From positions 1-38,659 of the forward strand of contig JAHJQI010000023.1 of assembly GCA_018819265.1 (NCBI GenBank): DNA of 38,659 nt, given 5' to 3'. How positions within the stretch are numbered: position 1 is the stretch's first letter; every line of letters starts with the position of its first letter. The notes beneath the pieces are model-generated. The model was not told where the DNA came from, did not search any database, and was given only the letters and a program-made list of their open reading frames with translations. Shown one piece after another: positions 1 through 11,272 of the stretch. The position numbers and the translations under genes were made by a program. Source of the stretch: Alphaproteobacteria bacterium (GTDB lineage Bacteria; Pseudomonadota; Alphaproteobacteria; Rhizobiales; Hyphomicrobiaceae).

Positions 1-54
1 GGGTGCGCCAATTCACTGCGAACTTCCCGATCGTCGCACAAGGAGAATTGCCTG

Positions 55-1923
55 ATGGTCCAACGCGCTTCGAGCCAATTCAGAAACGGCCTCCTGGCAC
101 TTGCCGCAACTGCCGTTCTGTTGTCTGGCGGCGCCCACGCCGAGGACCATCGCCATCACGCCTTGTCGCTCGTCGGCGAACCGCAATATGGACCTGACTT
201 CAAGAACTTCGACTGGGTCAATCCGGACGCGCCGAAGGGTGGAACGGTCCGCGTTGGCGCGCTGGGCTCGTTCGATTCGCTCAATCCGTTCACCATCAAG
301 GGCGAAGTCGCCGACGGCGTCGGCTCACTGGTCTATGATGCCTTGATGGCGACGAGCCTTGACGAACCATCGACGGAATATGGCCTCGTCGCCGAATGGG
401 TGTCCTATCCCGACGATTATTCTTCGGCGACATTCCAGTTGCGCGAAGGCGCCCGCTTTAACGACGGTCAGCCGATCACCGTCGAAGACGTCATCTTTTC
501 GCTCGATGCGCTGAAGAAAGCCCATCCACTGTTCAATCTCTACTACAAGAACGTCGTCGCCGCCGAGAAGATCGGCGAACGCCAGGTGAAGTTCACCTTC
601 GACATGAAGGGCAACCGCGAGTTGCCGCAGATCCTCGGCCAGCTCACCGTCCTGCCCAAGCATTTCTGGGACGCAAAGGACGCCAAAGGCCAACAGCGCG
701 ACCTCTCCAAGACGACGATGGAGCCGCCGCTGGGTTCGGGTCCCTACCGCGTCAAGGAGGTCAATCCGGGCCGCGAGATCATCTACGAGCGCGTCGAGGA
801 CTACTGGGCGAAGGATCTGCCCCCGCGTCGCGGAATGTATAATATGGACGAGATCCGCTACATCTACTTCAAGGACAACACGCCGGCCTTCGAGGCTTTC
901 CTGTCCGGGCTGGTCGATTACCGTCAGGAATCGAGCGCCAACTACTGGGCGACGCGCTACACGACAGACGCCGTCAAATCCGGCCTGATCAAGAAGGAGC
1001 AGTTGAAGGACGGCAGCGTCGCCCCCATGCAGGCGTTCGTCTTCAATACGCGCCGCAAGCAGTTCGCCGACCCCCGCGTCCGCCGCGCGCTCAACTATGC
1101 CTTCAATTTCGAGGCGATGAACAAGTCGCTGTTCTACGGCAACTACGTCCGCGTCGGCAGCTACTTCGACAATTCCGAACTGGCCGCCACCGGGCTACCC
1201 GAAGGCCGCGAACTCGAAATCCTCACGCCCTTCAAGGATCGCGTCCCGCCCGAAGTCTTCACCGAAGTCTGGAAAAACCCGAAGAACGACGCTCCGACTG
1301 ATTTCCGCAAGAACATGCGTCAGGCCATGGCCCTGATGACCGAGGCCGGCTGGACGCTGAAGGACGGCAAGCTCGTCGATGCAACCGGAACCCAGATGTC
1401 GATCGAGTTCCTGATTGCCCAGCCGATCATGGAACGCATCATCGGCGCCTACATCGAAGACCTGAAGAAGATCGGCATCGATGCGCGTGCCCGCCTTGTC
1501 GATTCCAGCCAGTACCAGCGCCGCCTCGAGAATTTCGATTTCGATTCCATCACCGCGAACTTTGCCCAGTCGCATTCGCCAGGAAACGAACAGCGCGAGT
1601 TCTGGGGATCGTCGGCGGCCGACAAGCCCGGTTCGCGCAACGTCATCGGCATCAAGAATCCCGTCGTCGACGAACTGATCGAACTTCTGGTGCAGGCGAA
1701 AACCCGCGAAGACGTCGTTGCCGCGACCCGTGCCCTCGATCGCGTCCTGCTGTGGAACCATTATCTCGTTCCGCAATGGCACTTCCCCTACGATCGTATC
1801 GCCAGCTGGGACATCTTCGGTCGGCCCGAAAAGCTGCCATCGCAAGCGCCGAGCGCCGTCATCGTCAACTGGTGGATAGACGCAGCCAAAGCCGAAAAGC
1901 TGAAAAGCCAGCGCGGGATGTGA
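55..1923 (+). CDS. yejA: Extracellular solute-binding protein family 5 (YejA-like), first of two
   Basis: This 622-residue periplasmic binding protein belongs to the peptide/nickel family 5 (SBP_bac_5), in the YejA branch that feeds the YejBEF importer. The N-terminus has a basic, hydrophobic Sec signal peptide ending near the AHAED segment at about residue 30. The mature start HHALSLVGEPQYGPDF and the following VNPDAPKGG motif are typical of YejA proteins. Later segments such as YVRVGSYFDNSELA and the C-terminal WHFPYDRIASWDIFGRP also fit the family. The ATG at 55 has a good ribosome site (AGGAGAA) a few bases upstream. It is followed 42 bp later by a paralogue and then by the permease and ATPase genes, so it is probably in one operon. 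The ligand cannot be read from sequence; Yej systems are known for peptide-like substrates such as microcin C in E. coli. Confidence 0.95.
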   Translation: MVQRASSQFRNGLLALAATAVLLSGGAHAEDHRHHALSLVGEPQYGPDFKNFDWVNPDAPKGGTVRVGALGSFDSLNPFTIKGEVADGVGSLVYDALMATSLDEPSTEYGLVAEWVSYPDDYSSATFQLREGARFNDGQPITVEDVIFSLDALKKAHPLFNLYYKNVVAAEKIGERQVKFTFDMKGNRELPQILGQLTVLPKHFWDAKDAKGQQRDLSKTTMEPPLGSGPYRVKEVNPGREIIYERVEDYWAKDLPPRRGMYNMDEIRYIYFKDNTPAFEAFLSGLVDYRQESSANYWATRYTTDAVKSGLIKKEQLKDGSVAPMQAFVFNTRRKQFADPRVRRALNYAFNFEAMNKSLFYGNYVRVGSYFDNSELAATGLPEGRELEILTPFKDRVPPEVFTEVWKNPKNDAPTDFRKNMRQAMALMTEAGWTLKDGKLVDATGTQMSIEFLIAQPIMERIIGAYIEDLKKIGIDARARLVDSSQYQRRLENFDFDSITANFAQSHSPGNEQREFWGSSAADKPGSRNVIGIKNPVVDELIELLVQAKTREDVVAATRALDRVLLWNHYLVPQWHFPYDRIASWDIFGRPEKLPSQAPSAVIVNWWIDAAKAEKLKSQRGM

Positions 1924-1965
1924 TCGCCGGGCGGCTCTGATCTTTTCACTGAGACGGGAGTTTCG

Positions 1966-3819
1966 ATGCAACGGGCAGCAATGCAGCTCTGGTCCAGGAC
2001 GGTTCTGGCGGCCGCCACGACCGCGCTCGCTGCCGCCCTGGCTGTCTCCACTGGCGCGTTCGCGGCCAACCCGTCCCATGGCCTCTCCGCCTTCGGGGAG
2101 TTGAAGTACGCCCCCGGCTTCCAGCACTTCGAGTACGTCAACCCGGACGCCCCGAAGGGCGGACGCATGTCGATGATCGGCACCGCCGGTCTGCCGACGT
2201 TCGACAGCTTGAACAACTTCATCCTCAAGGGCGATGCCGCCCAGGGCCTCGAATACGTCTACGATACCTTGATGACGCGCGCCGATGACGAGCCCGACGC
2301 CGTCTACGGCCTCGTTGCCCGATCGGCCGAACTGGCCGACGACAGGAAATCGGTGACGTTCCATCTGCGCCCGGAAGCAAAGTTCGCGGACGGCACGCCT
2401 GTTACCGCCGCCGACGTCGTCTTTTCCTTCGAGTCGCTGAAGGAGAAGGGCCATCCGCTCTACCGCTTCGGCCTGCGCGATGTCGCCAAGGCCGAAGCAG
2501 TCGACCCGCAAACGGTGCGCTACGAATTCGAAGGCGAACTGCTGCGCGACCTGCCGCTCTTCGTGGCGACGCTGCCGATTCTGCCCAAGGCCTTCTATGA
2601 CCAGCAGCCGTTTAACGAGACGTGGCTCAAAAAACCGCTCGGCTCCGGCCCCTACGAGGTCGCCGACTTCAAGGCGGGAACCTTCATCACGTACCGGCGC
2701 CGCACCGATTACTGGGGCTGGGAACTTCCCGTCAACCGCGGCCGCTTCAATTTCGACGAACTGCGCTACGAGTATTACCGCGACCGCACCGCCGAACTTC
2801 AGAACCTGTTGAACGGCACCTTCGATCTGCGCGAGGAATTCACTTCTGTCGATTGGGCAACCGCCTACAACGTTCCCGCCGTCAAGGATGGCCGCATTCT
2901 CCGCCTGACGTTGCCGGACGCCCAGCCCTCGGGTGCGCAAGGCTTCATGCTCAACACGCGCCGCGACAAGTTCAAGGACAAGCGCGTCAGGAAGGCGCTC
3001 GATTACGCCTTCAATTTCGAATGGTCGAACAAGAACTTGTTCTATGAACTCTACCTGCGCACCGCGAGCTACTTCGAAAACTCCGACATGAAGGCCGAGG
3101 CAAAGCCCTCGCCCGACGAGCTTGCCCTTCTCGAACCCTTCCGCAAGTCACTCGATCCGGCTGTCTTCGAGGAGGTCTACACGCCGCCCGTCAGTTCCGG
3201 GCAGGGCCAGGACCGGAAACTACTGCGAGAGGCGGATCGTCTCCTCAGCGAAGCCGGCTGGACGCTGAAGGACGGCAAACGCATCGATGCCGATGGCCGC
3301 CAGCTCGACATCGAATTCCTGATCTTCTCGCCCTCCTTCGAGCGCATCATCAACCCGTATATCGAGAATCTGCGCCTGCTCGGCATCGACGGGAAAATCC
3401 GCCTCGTCGATTCCGCCCAGTACGAGCGCCGCACCAAGTCCTTCGATTTCGACGTCACCACGCGCCGCTACGTCCTGCGCCTGACGCCCGGCGTCGAGAT
3501 GAAGAACTACTGGGGGTCCTCCACGCGTGATGTCGACGGCAGCCTCAATCTGGCAGGCATCGCCGATCCGGTCATCGACGCGCTGATCGACAAGGCCCTT
3601 GCCGCCGGTTCGCGAGCCGAACTCGTCACGGCGACCCGCGCCATCGATCGTGTCCTGCGCGCCGGCCATTACTGGGTCCCGCACTGGTACAAGGCCTCCC
3701 ACAACGTCGCCACGTGGGATAAGTTCTCGTGGCCAGCAACGAAACCGAAGTACGACCGCGGCATTATCGAGACGTGGTGGTATGACAAGGAAAAAGCTGC
3801 CAAGCTCGCAGTGCGATAG
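1966..3819 (+). CDS. yejA: Extracellular solute-binding protein family 5 (YejA-like), second of two
   Basis: This 617-residue protein is a paralogue of the preceding gene and has the same domain plan: a signal peptide (cleavage probably near GAFAANPSH, about residue 34), a VNPDAPKGG motif, and matching blocks such as LRTASYFENSDM and EAGWTLKDGK. The start at 1966 is preceded by GGGAG at good spacing; an in-frame ATG at 1981 is the only close alternative. The two copies are clearly diverged, not a recent duplication. It lies 68 bp upstream of yejB. Having two binding proteins for one permease suggests different substrates or redundancy, which is inference. Confidence 0.95.
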   Translation: MQRAAMQLWSRTVLAAATTALAAALAVSTGAFAANPSHGLSAFGELKYAPGFQHFEYVNPDAPKGGRMSMIGTAGLPTFDSLNNFILKGDAAQGLEYVYDTLMTRADDEPDAVYGLVARSAELADDRKSVTFHLRPEAKFADGTPVTAADVVFSFESLKEKGHPLYRFGLRDVAKAEAVDPQTVRYEFEGELLRDLPLFVATLPILPKAFYDQQPFNETWLKKPLGSGPYEVADFKAGTFITYRRRTDYWGWELPVNRGRFNFDELRYEYYRDRTAELQNLLNGTFDLREEFTSVDWATAYNVPAVKDGRILRLTLPDAQPSGAQGFMLNTRRDKFKDKRVRKALDYAFNFEWSNKNLFYELYLRTASYFENSDMKAEAKPSPDELALLEPFRKSLDPAVFEEVYTPPVSSGQGQDRKLLREADRLLSEAGWTLKDGKRIDADGRQLDIEFLIFSPSFERIINPYIENLRLLGIDGKIRLVDSAQYERRTKSFDFDVTTRRYVLRLTPGVEMKNYWGSSTRDVDGSLNLAGIADPVIDALIDKALAAGSRAELVTATRAIDRVLRAGHYWVPHWYKASHNVATWDKFSWPATKPKYDRGIIETWWYDKEKAAKLAVR

Positions 3820-3887
3820 CTTACGAGACGACGCACAGCCAGCCGCCCCGCTCCAGCCCGCTTGCAACAGACAGAACCGACCCGCCG

Positions 3888-5024
3888 ATGGCCGCTTACC
3901 TGATCAAGAGACTGCTGCTGATACTGCCGACGCTGTTCGGCATCATGCTGGTGAGCTTCGTCGTCATCCAGTTCGCCCCGGGCGGGCCGGTCGAGCGGAT
4001 CATCGCCCAGATCCAGGGCCACGACGCCGCGATGACGGGTCGGATTTCGGGTGGCGGCGGCGATGGACTCGGCGGCGGCGCGCAATCCCAGGCCGGTCAG
4101 GGCTCCATCGACGCGGCCGCTTCCAAGTACCGTGGCGCCCAGGGTCTCGACCCGGAATTCATCAAAAGCCTCGAAAAGCAGTTCGGTTTCGACAAGCCCG
4201 CCCACGAACGCTTCGCGATGATGATGTGGAACTACGCCACCTTCAATTTCGGGCAGAGCTACTTCCGCGATACCCCGGTCCTCGACCTCATTGCGGAAAA
4301 ATTGCCGGTCTCCATCTCGCTCGGGATCTGGATGACGCTTCTGACCTACCTCATCTCCATTCCGCTCGGCATCCGCAAGGCCGTCCACGACGGCACGCCC
4401 TTCGACGTCTGGACCTCGGGCGCACTCGTCATCGGCTATGCGGTCCCAGGCTTCCTCGTCGCGGTTCTTCTGCTGGTCGTCTTCGCCGGCTCGTCGTTCT
4501 TCCAGTGGTTCCCCTCGCGCGGCCTGCATTCGGAGATGTACCAGGACTTGTCGTTCTGGGCGTGCACGACGAACCTCGGTTGCGTTGCCGACTATTTCTG
4601 GCACCTGACCCTGCCGCTCATCGCGCTGGGCCTCGGCGCCTTCACGACTTCGACTTTCCTCACCAAGAACTCGTTCCTCGACGAGATCCGCAAGCAGTAC
4701 GTGCTGACCGCGCGTGCGAAGGGGCTGAATGAGACGCAAGTGCTCTACGGCCATATCTTCCGCAACGCCATGCTGCTCATCATCGCCGGCTTCCCCTCTG
4801 CGTTCATCCATGCGTTCTTCACCGGTTCGCTGCTGATCGAGACGATCTTCTCCCTCGACGGCCTCGGCCTCCTCGCCTTCGAGTCGATCGACAAGCGCGA
4901 TTACCCGGTCGTCTTCGCCACCTTGTGGATTTTCTCGCTCATGGGGCTGGTGGTGAACCTCATCTCCGATTTCGTTTACACACTCGTCGATCCGCGCATC
5001 GATTTCGAAAGCCGGGAGGTCTGA
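3888..5024 (+). CDS. yejB: Microcin C/oligopeptide ABC transporter permease YejB
   Basis: This 378-residue inner-membrane permease belongs to the binding-protein-dependent transport family (BPD_transp_1). The first membrane span (LLLILPTLFGIMLVSFVVIQF) and the FAPGGPVERI segment are hallmarks of YejB. A glycine-rich insert follows at about residues 50-75, and then the DPEFIKSLEKQFGFDKP block. The EAA-type loop that contacts the ATPase is visible as RKQYVLTARAKGLNETQVLYGHIFRN (around residues 268-293). The C-terminus DPRIDFESREV is typical. The next gene, yejE, starts 3 bp after the stop codon, so the two are translationally linked. No strong ribosome site is visible before the ATG. Confidence 0.96.
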   Translation: MAAYLIKRLLLILPTLFGIMLVSFVVIQFAPGGPVERIIAQIQGHDAAMTGRISGGGGDGLGGGAQSQAGQGSIDAAASKYRGAQGLDPEFIKSLEKQFGFDKPAHERFAMMMWNYATFNFGQSYFRDTPVLDLIAEKLPVSISLGIWMTLLTYLISIPLGIRKAVHDGTPFDVWTSGALVIGYAVPGFLVAVLLLVVFAGSSFFQWFPSRGLHSEMYQDLSFWACTTNLGCVADYFWHLTLPLIALGLGAFTTSTFLTKNSFLDEIRKQYVLTARAKGLNETQVLYGHIFRNAMLLIIAGFPSAFIHAFFTGSLLIETIFSLDGLGLLAFESIDKRDYPVVFATLWIFSLMGLVVNLISDFVYTLVDPRIDFESREV

Positions 5025-5027
5025 GGC

Positions 5028-6230
5028 GTGGATGCCAAAACCGAAGACCTTCAACCCAAGGCGCGACCCCTCGGCGCCGCGCGCCAGCCCAAGTGGCCGG
5101 CGCTCGCCAAGCGCCTGACCTTGTCGCCGATCAATCGGCGCCGCTGGGAAAACTTCAAGGCCAACCGCCGCGGCTTTTGGAGCCTTTGGATCTTCCTGGC
5201 GCTGTTCGGCGTCTCGCTGATCGCCGAACTGGTCGCCAACGACCGGCCCTTGCTCGTCAGCTACAAGGGCGAACTCCTGATGCCCGTGCTGTTCGACTAT
5301 CCCGAATCAAAGTTCGGCGGCTTTCTCGCCGTCACCGATTACCGCGACCCCGTCAACATCGAGGAAATAGAGGCCAACGGCTGGATGATCTGGCCGCCGA
5401 TCCGTTATTCGTACACGACGATCAACCGCGATTATCCGCGCCGCAAGGGTGCCGACGACCTCTGTCTCGGCTTTCCCGCTCCGCCACCCTGGGCCTCGAA
5501 CCGCGCCTATTGCGACGCCCCGCCCGAGCAGATGCAACGTTTCAACTCCGTTTGGAATACGAACTGGCTCGGTCTCGACAACCAGGGCCGCGACGTGCTC
5601 GCCCGCGTCATCTACGGCTTCCGCGTCTCGGTGATCTTCGGTCTGCTTCTCACCGTCATGGCGTCCGCGATCGGCATTGCCGCGGGTGCCGTGCAGGGTT
5701 ACTTCGGCGGCATGGTCGATCTCGTCTTCCAGCGGGTCCTCGAGATCTGGTCGTCGATGCCCTCGCTGTTTATCCTGATCATCATTTCCTCGGTGCTAGT
5801 GCCGGGCTTCTGGACGCTGCTATTCGTCCTGCTGCTCTTCCAGTGGGTGTCGCTCGTCGGCGTCGTCCGCGCCGAGTTCCTGCGCGGGCGCAACTTCGAA
5901 TACATCAAGGCCGCCCGCGCGCTAGGGTTGTCGGATACGACGATCATGTGGAAGCACCTTTTGCCGAACGCGATGGTGGCGACCCTGACCTTCCTGCCCT
6001 TCCAGCTCTCGGGCTCCATTTCAGCGCTGACCGCGCTCGATTTCCTCGGTCTCGGACTGCCGCCCGGTTCGGCGTCGCTCGGCGAACTGCTGCTGCAGGG
6101 CAAGAAACATCTTGAAGCGCCGTGGCTCGGGCTGACCGGCTTCTTCGCCCTGGCCATCATGCTGTCGCTGCTCATCTTCATCGGCGAAGCCGTGCGCGAC
6201 GCGCTCGATCCACGCAAGACATTCAAATGA
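5028..6230 (+). CDS. yejE: Microcin C/oligopeptide ABC transporter permease YejE
   Basis: This 400-residue permease is the partner of YejB. It opens with a cytoplasmic tail and the conserved LSPINRRRWENFKANRRGFWSLWIF region. A long periplasmic section follows, with YPESKFGGFLAVTDYRDP and the GLDNQGRDVLARVIYGFR motif. The C-terminal half holds the transport domain with the ATPase-contact loop AARALGLSDTTIMWKHLLPNA. The start is a GTG at 5028, chosen because it lies directly after the yejB stop with GGGAGG just upstream. The gene ends 13 bp before yejF. Confidence 0.96.
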   Translation: MDAKTEDLQPKARPLGAARQPKWPALAKRLTLSPINRRRWENFKANRRGFWSLWIFLALFGVSLIAELVANDRPLLVSYKGELLMPVLFDYPESKFGGFLAVTDYRDPVNIEEIEANGWMIWPPIRYSYTTINRDYPRRKGADDLCLGFPAPPPWASNRAYCDAPPEQMQRFNSVWNTNWLGLDNQGRDVLARVIYGFRVSVIFGLLLTVMASAIGIAAGAVQGYFGGMVDLVFQRVLEIWSSMPSLFILIIISSVLVPGFWTLLFVLLLFQWVSLVGVVRAEFLRGRNFEYIKAARALGLSDTTIMWKHLLPNAMVATLTFLPFQLSGSISALTALDFLGLGLPPGSASLGELLLQGKKHLEAPWLGLTGFFALAIMLSLLIFIGEAVRDALDPRKTFK

Positions 6231-6243
6231 GGTTCGCGAAGCG

Positions 6244-7881
<1,638 letters not shown>

Positions 7882-8131
7882 CGCGTCCGGCCGGATCGAG
7901 CTGACACCTGTCCCAGAGAAAACTCATATTATTGCGCAGGCGATTGCCCATTATATCGCATTCGCATAACGTCCGCACACTGCCTGCGTGGGGAAGAAAG
8001 TGTGCGTCCTGATAGTCCCCCTCGCGGGCATCTAGAGCAACTCAATCCGATTATCGAAGCGCGAAAAGCGATCGCGTTTGGTCGAATGATGCTCGAAAAA
8101 CGCGGTGAAACTCCAGGGGAAAGTGCAAAAA

Positions 8132-8533
8132 ATGGGAATGCTCACTGAATTTCGGGAATTTGCAGTCAAGGGCAACATGGTCGACATGGCCGTCGGTATC
8201 ATCATCGGCGGCGCCTTCGGCACAATCGTCGCGTCTCTGGTCAAGGATGTCATCATGCCGCCGATCGGGCTGCTGCTCGGCGGCGTCGATTTTTCCGACA
8301 TTAAGCTGACGCTGGCCGAAGCGGTGGGCGACAAGGAAGCCGTGACGATGAACATCGGCACGTTCGTCAACAACGTCATATCCTTCCTGATTGTCGCGTT
8401 TGCAGTCTTCATGCTGGTCAAGGCCGTCAACACCATGCGCGCGCAGTTTGAAAAGAAGCAGGAGGTAGCCCCTGCCGCTCCCACCGCCACCGAGGCCCTC
8501 CTCATGGAGATCCGCGACGCGCTCAAGAAATAA
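8132..8533 (+). CDS. mscL: Large-conductance mechanosensitive channel MscL
   Basis: This small inner-membrane channel protects against hypo-osmotic shock. From the ATG at 8132 it is 133 residues, close to the usual length. The N-terminus ([20 protein letters not shown]) and first span ([24 protein letters not shown]) are diagnostic. The second span is [17 protein letters not shown]. The cytoplasmic C-terminal helix ends [15 protein letters not shown], as in the family. The open frame extends to a GTG at 8105, but family alignment favours 8132 or 8138, and AGGGGAA lies upstream. It is transcribed alone. Confidence 0.96.
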   Translation: MGMLTEFREFAVKGNMVDMAVGIIIGGAFGTIVASLVKDVIMPPIGLLLGGVDFSDIKLTLAEAVGDKEAVTMNIGTFVNNVISFLIVAFAVFMLVKAVNTMRAQFEKKQEVAPAAPTATEALLMEIRDALKK

Positions 8534-8987
8534 GGCACTTTGGCGCAAGACGCCAAGTCCGATGCGAAACGGCCTTCGCAACCGCTCCGGTTGCAGCCCG
8601 GCTCGGTGGAAGGCGGGACCAAATGATAGAGTTACCGCCTTTCGACTGATCGCTTCGATCTATCCCATTACGATCGTTCAAAAATAAGCGTTTGAATCGT
8701 GATTTCGAGCAGAACGACGCATTGACCCGACCGCTCCCAATCGGCGATAGAAAGAGGTAGGGGAACCTCGTGGTATTCAACTGCCGGTGACCTCTCTTGC
8801 CAGGGTGGTTCGGTTTGCAGTCGTGACGGCATCGCTTTGAAGCGCGTCACGTGCAGTCAACGGAACTCGCAAAACGAAGAATAGCAGATCGGGCCGCCGG
8901 GTGACTTCGCCTCGGGGCGCACACGACTATCAGAAACGCGATTGCGTTTGACCGGGCTGCAAGGCCGGCCCGAACCGGACGGCGAAC
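8534..8987. other. Intergenic region with small inverted repeats
   Basis: No convincing gene is seen in these 454 bp. There is a hairpin just past the mscL stop, TTGGCG / CGCCAA around 8541-8556. A tight 7-bp hairpin GCAACCG-CTC-CGGTTGC sits at 8578-8594. Neither has a T-run, so they are weak terminator candidates. Another inverted repeat, AAACGC-GATT-GCGTTT at 8934-8949, lies 39 bp upstream of the tauE start and could be an operator or a leader hairpin. The small reading frames here have no recognisable content. Confidence 0.5.
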
Positions 8988-9914
8988 ATGAACTTGTATC
9001 TTCCGATCGCCGAAATGCCTGTCAATGTCCTGATATTCCTGGGCATGGGCGGAGCGGTCGGCTTCTTGTCAGGCATGTTCGGCGTCGGCGGCGGCTTCCT
9101 GATGACACCGCTACTGATTTTTTCCGGCATTCCCCCTGCTGTGGCGATCGGCACCGAGGCGGCCCAGATCGTCGCCTCCTCGGTCTCGGGCGCCATCGCC
9201 CAGTACCAGCGCCGAAACGTCGACATCAAGATGGGGATCGTCTTGTTGACCGGCGGTATCATCGGCTCGATCCTTGGCGTGCAAATCGTCAAGGAGCTGC
9301 GGCAGCTCGGCCAGTTCGAGCTGTTCGTGTCGCTGGCCTATGTCATCTTTCTTGGCATCATCGGCTCGCTGATGATGATCGAGAGCCTCAACACCATGCG
9401 CAAGGCGCGCTCAGGAGCTGTCGTTTCGGCGCGCCGTCCGGGTCAGCATAGCTGGATCCACGGCCTCCCCTTGAAGATGCGCTTCCACCGCTCGAAGCTC
9501 TACATCAGCGCCATCCCGGTGATAGTGCTCGGAGCGATCGTGGGCTTTCTCGGTGCGATCATGGGTGTCGGCGGCGGCTTCATCATCGTTCCCGCGATGA
9601 TCTATCTGTTGCGTGTCCCAACCAACGTCGTCGTCGGCACCTCGCTGTTCCAGATCCTGTTCGTCACCTCCGCCACAACGATTCTCCATTCCGTACAAAA
9701 CCATACGGTCGATATTGTTCTCGCCATGATCCTGATGATCGGCGGAGTCATTGGGGCGCAGTTCGGGGCCGTTGCCGGTGAAAAGCTGAAGGGCGAGCAA
9801 CTGCGCTTTCTGCTGGCCGGCCTCGTCCTCCTCGTTTGCCTCAGGGTCGCCTGGAACCTCGTCGTGATGCCATCCGAGCTTTATTCCCTGTCCTCGATTG
9901 TAGGGGGGCACTGA
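8988..9914 (+). CDS. Sulfite exporter TauE/SafE family membrane protein
   Basis: This 308-residue polytopic inner-membrane protein has the two-repeat structure of the TauE/SafE family. The glycine-rich signature occurs twice, GMFGVGGGFLMTPLLIF near residues 30-46 and AIMGVGGGFIIVPAMIYLL near 190-208. Family members export sulfite, sulfoacetate or related small organic acids, but the substrate cannot be inferred here. The stop codon overlaps the start of the next gene (TGATG), so the two are translationally coupled. TauE/SafE followed by a TIGR02186 protein is a recurring alphaproteobacterial pair. Confidence 0.92.
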   Translation: MNLYLPIAEMPVNVLIFLGMGGAVGFLSGMFGVGGGFLMTPLLIFSGIPPAVAIGTEAAQIVASSVSGAIAQYQRRNVDIKMGIVLLTGGIIGSILGVQIVKELRQLGQFELFVSLAYVIFLGIIGSLMMIESLNTMRKARSGAVVSARRPGQHSWIHGLPLKMRFHRSKLYISAIPVIVLGAIVGFLGAIMGVGGGFIIVPAMIYLLRVPTNVVVGTSLFQILFVTSATTILHSVQNHTVDIVLAMILMIGGVIGAQFGAVAGEKLKGEQLRFLLAGLVLLVCLRVAWNLVVMPSELYSLSSIVGGH

Positions 9915-11056
9915 TGCCAGGCAGAGATCAAATCCGCCAGAAGTTCCGGCAGCGCTTCGAAGATGCGAACCGCTCCATTCGAAAGATCAAGCCCCAGGAT
10001 CTGCGGTCCGCCATGAGTGGTCGCAACGCAGCCTTTGCACTGGGCGCGGCGGTCGTTGTTATATTGATCTGGGTCTTGAACACCGGCGGCAATGACCCCG
10101 ACGCCTCCGCACGGCGCCAGATGGGCGCCTCCTCGCCGGCCGCCATCATGGAAGAAATGTCCAAGACGGCGATGCCCGCCGAACAGGCCGATCCCGCTGC
10201 CCCGGCAAAGAAGGCCGAACCAGCGGATGCCCAGCATTCCGCGCTCGAGGCATCGGTTGAGAAGACCGAGCAGGAAAAAGCCGAACGCCGCCGCGCGGCC
10301 TTGGCCGACAGGACCGTGCAGAATCCGAACTTCGACGAGAGCGTCGAGGTCGACATCTCGACGCGTTCGGTCGCCATCACCTCGGGCTTCTCCGGCCAGC
10401 GCATCGTCGTTTTCGGCGCCGTCCACAATTCCCTTCAGGCTTCTCCCCAACAGGGACTCTACGATGTCGTCGTTGTTCTCGAAGGCGCGAAGAGCAAGTT
10501 GATCAGCCGCCGCAAATCGAACGTCGCCGGTCTATGGATCAATACCCAGTCCGTCGAGTTCGAGAGCGTGCCAAGCTACTATACGATTTCTTCGACGCGG
10601 CCGATTGTGGAAATTTCGACGCCACGTGTCTTCGATGAATACGGTATCGGCTTCCAACATATCCGCATCGAGCCGCGCGCTGCCGATGCCGCCAAGCTAG
10701 GGCCGGCTGAATTGCAGTCGTTCCGCGAATCGATCATCCGGCTGAAGGCCGGCGAGGGCCTCTACCAAAGGCGGCCGACGGGTGTCGAATTCATCGGTCG
10801 CTCGCTGTTCCGCACCTCGATTGACCTGCCGGCCAACGTGCCCATCGGCACGGTGGTGGCGCGCACCTACCTGTTCCGCGACGCCGAACTCATCGCCGAG
10901 AACACCGCCGCCGTTGAGCTGCAGCGCCAGGGCCTCGAAGCCCTGATGCATTCGTTCGCCTTCGATTATCCGCTGCTCTACGGGATGCTGGCTGTCGCAA
11001 TCGCGGTCGGCGCCGGCCTGGCCGCGTCCGCCGTGTTCAGCCGTGGAGCACACTGA
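9914..11056 (+). CDS. TIGR02186 family protein with N-terminal membrane anchor
   Basis: This 380-residue protein of unknown biochemical role belongs to the TIGR02186 family, which accompanies TauE/SafE exporters. The family part begins around residue 125 (VEVDISTRSVAITSGFSGQRIVVFGAV), continues through FRESIIRLKAGEGLYQ and FRTSIDLPANVPIGTV, and ends in a C-terminal membrane span (LLYGMLAVAIAVGAGLAASAVF). Unusually there is an extension of about 125 residues with a basic cytoplasmic start, a membrane span (FALGAAVVVILIWVL, about residues 41-55) and a charged, alanine-rich linker. Family members I know usually start with a signal peptide. The ATG at 9914 is chosen because it overlaps the upstream stop codon. 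The predicted topology has a large periplasmic domain held by two spans. Confidence 0.88.
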   Translation: MPGRDQIRQKFRQRFEDANRSIRKIKPQDLRSAMSGRNAAFALGAAVVVILIWVLNTGGNDPDASARRQMGASSPAAIMEEMSKTAMPAEQADPAAPAKKAEPADAQHSALEASVEKTEQEKAERRRAALADRTVQNPNFDESVEVDISTRSVAITSGFSGQRIVVFGAVHNSLQASPQQGLYDVVVVLEGAKSKLISRRKSNVAGLWINTQSVEFESVPSYYTISSTRPIVEISTPRVFDEYGIGFQHIRIEPRAADAAKLGPAELQSFRESIIRLKAGEGLYQRRPTGVEFIGRSLFRTSIDLPANVPIGTVVARTYLFRDAELIAENTAAVELQRQGLEALMHSFAFDYPLLYGMLAVAIAVGAGLAASAVFSRGAH

Positions 11057-11272
11057 AGCGGGCAATTTTTCGCTGCCGTGCCAGCCGCGCTGACGACATG
11101 ACTCATCGAATTTGCAGCCGTCCTCGTGCCTTACCCGCACATGGGGTTCGATCAAGGCTGGCAGGCTACTATCTGATAGAGTGACATACCATCCAGCGGA
11201 GTCGCCGGAGGCGATATCGGAACTAATCCCTGATTTCGCGTCGCGCGCGAAACAAACCGCCGAGAGGGTCAT

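Noticed and set aside
8105..8131. GTG start for mscL at 8105
   Set aside because: The extra residues precede the conserved MscL N-terminus, and the ATG at 8132 fits the family length better.
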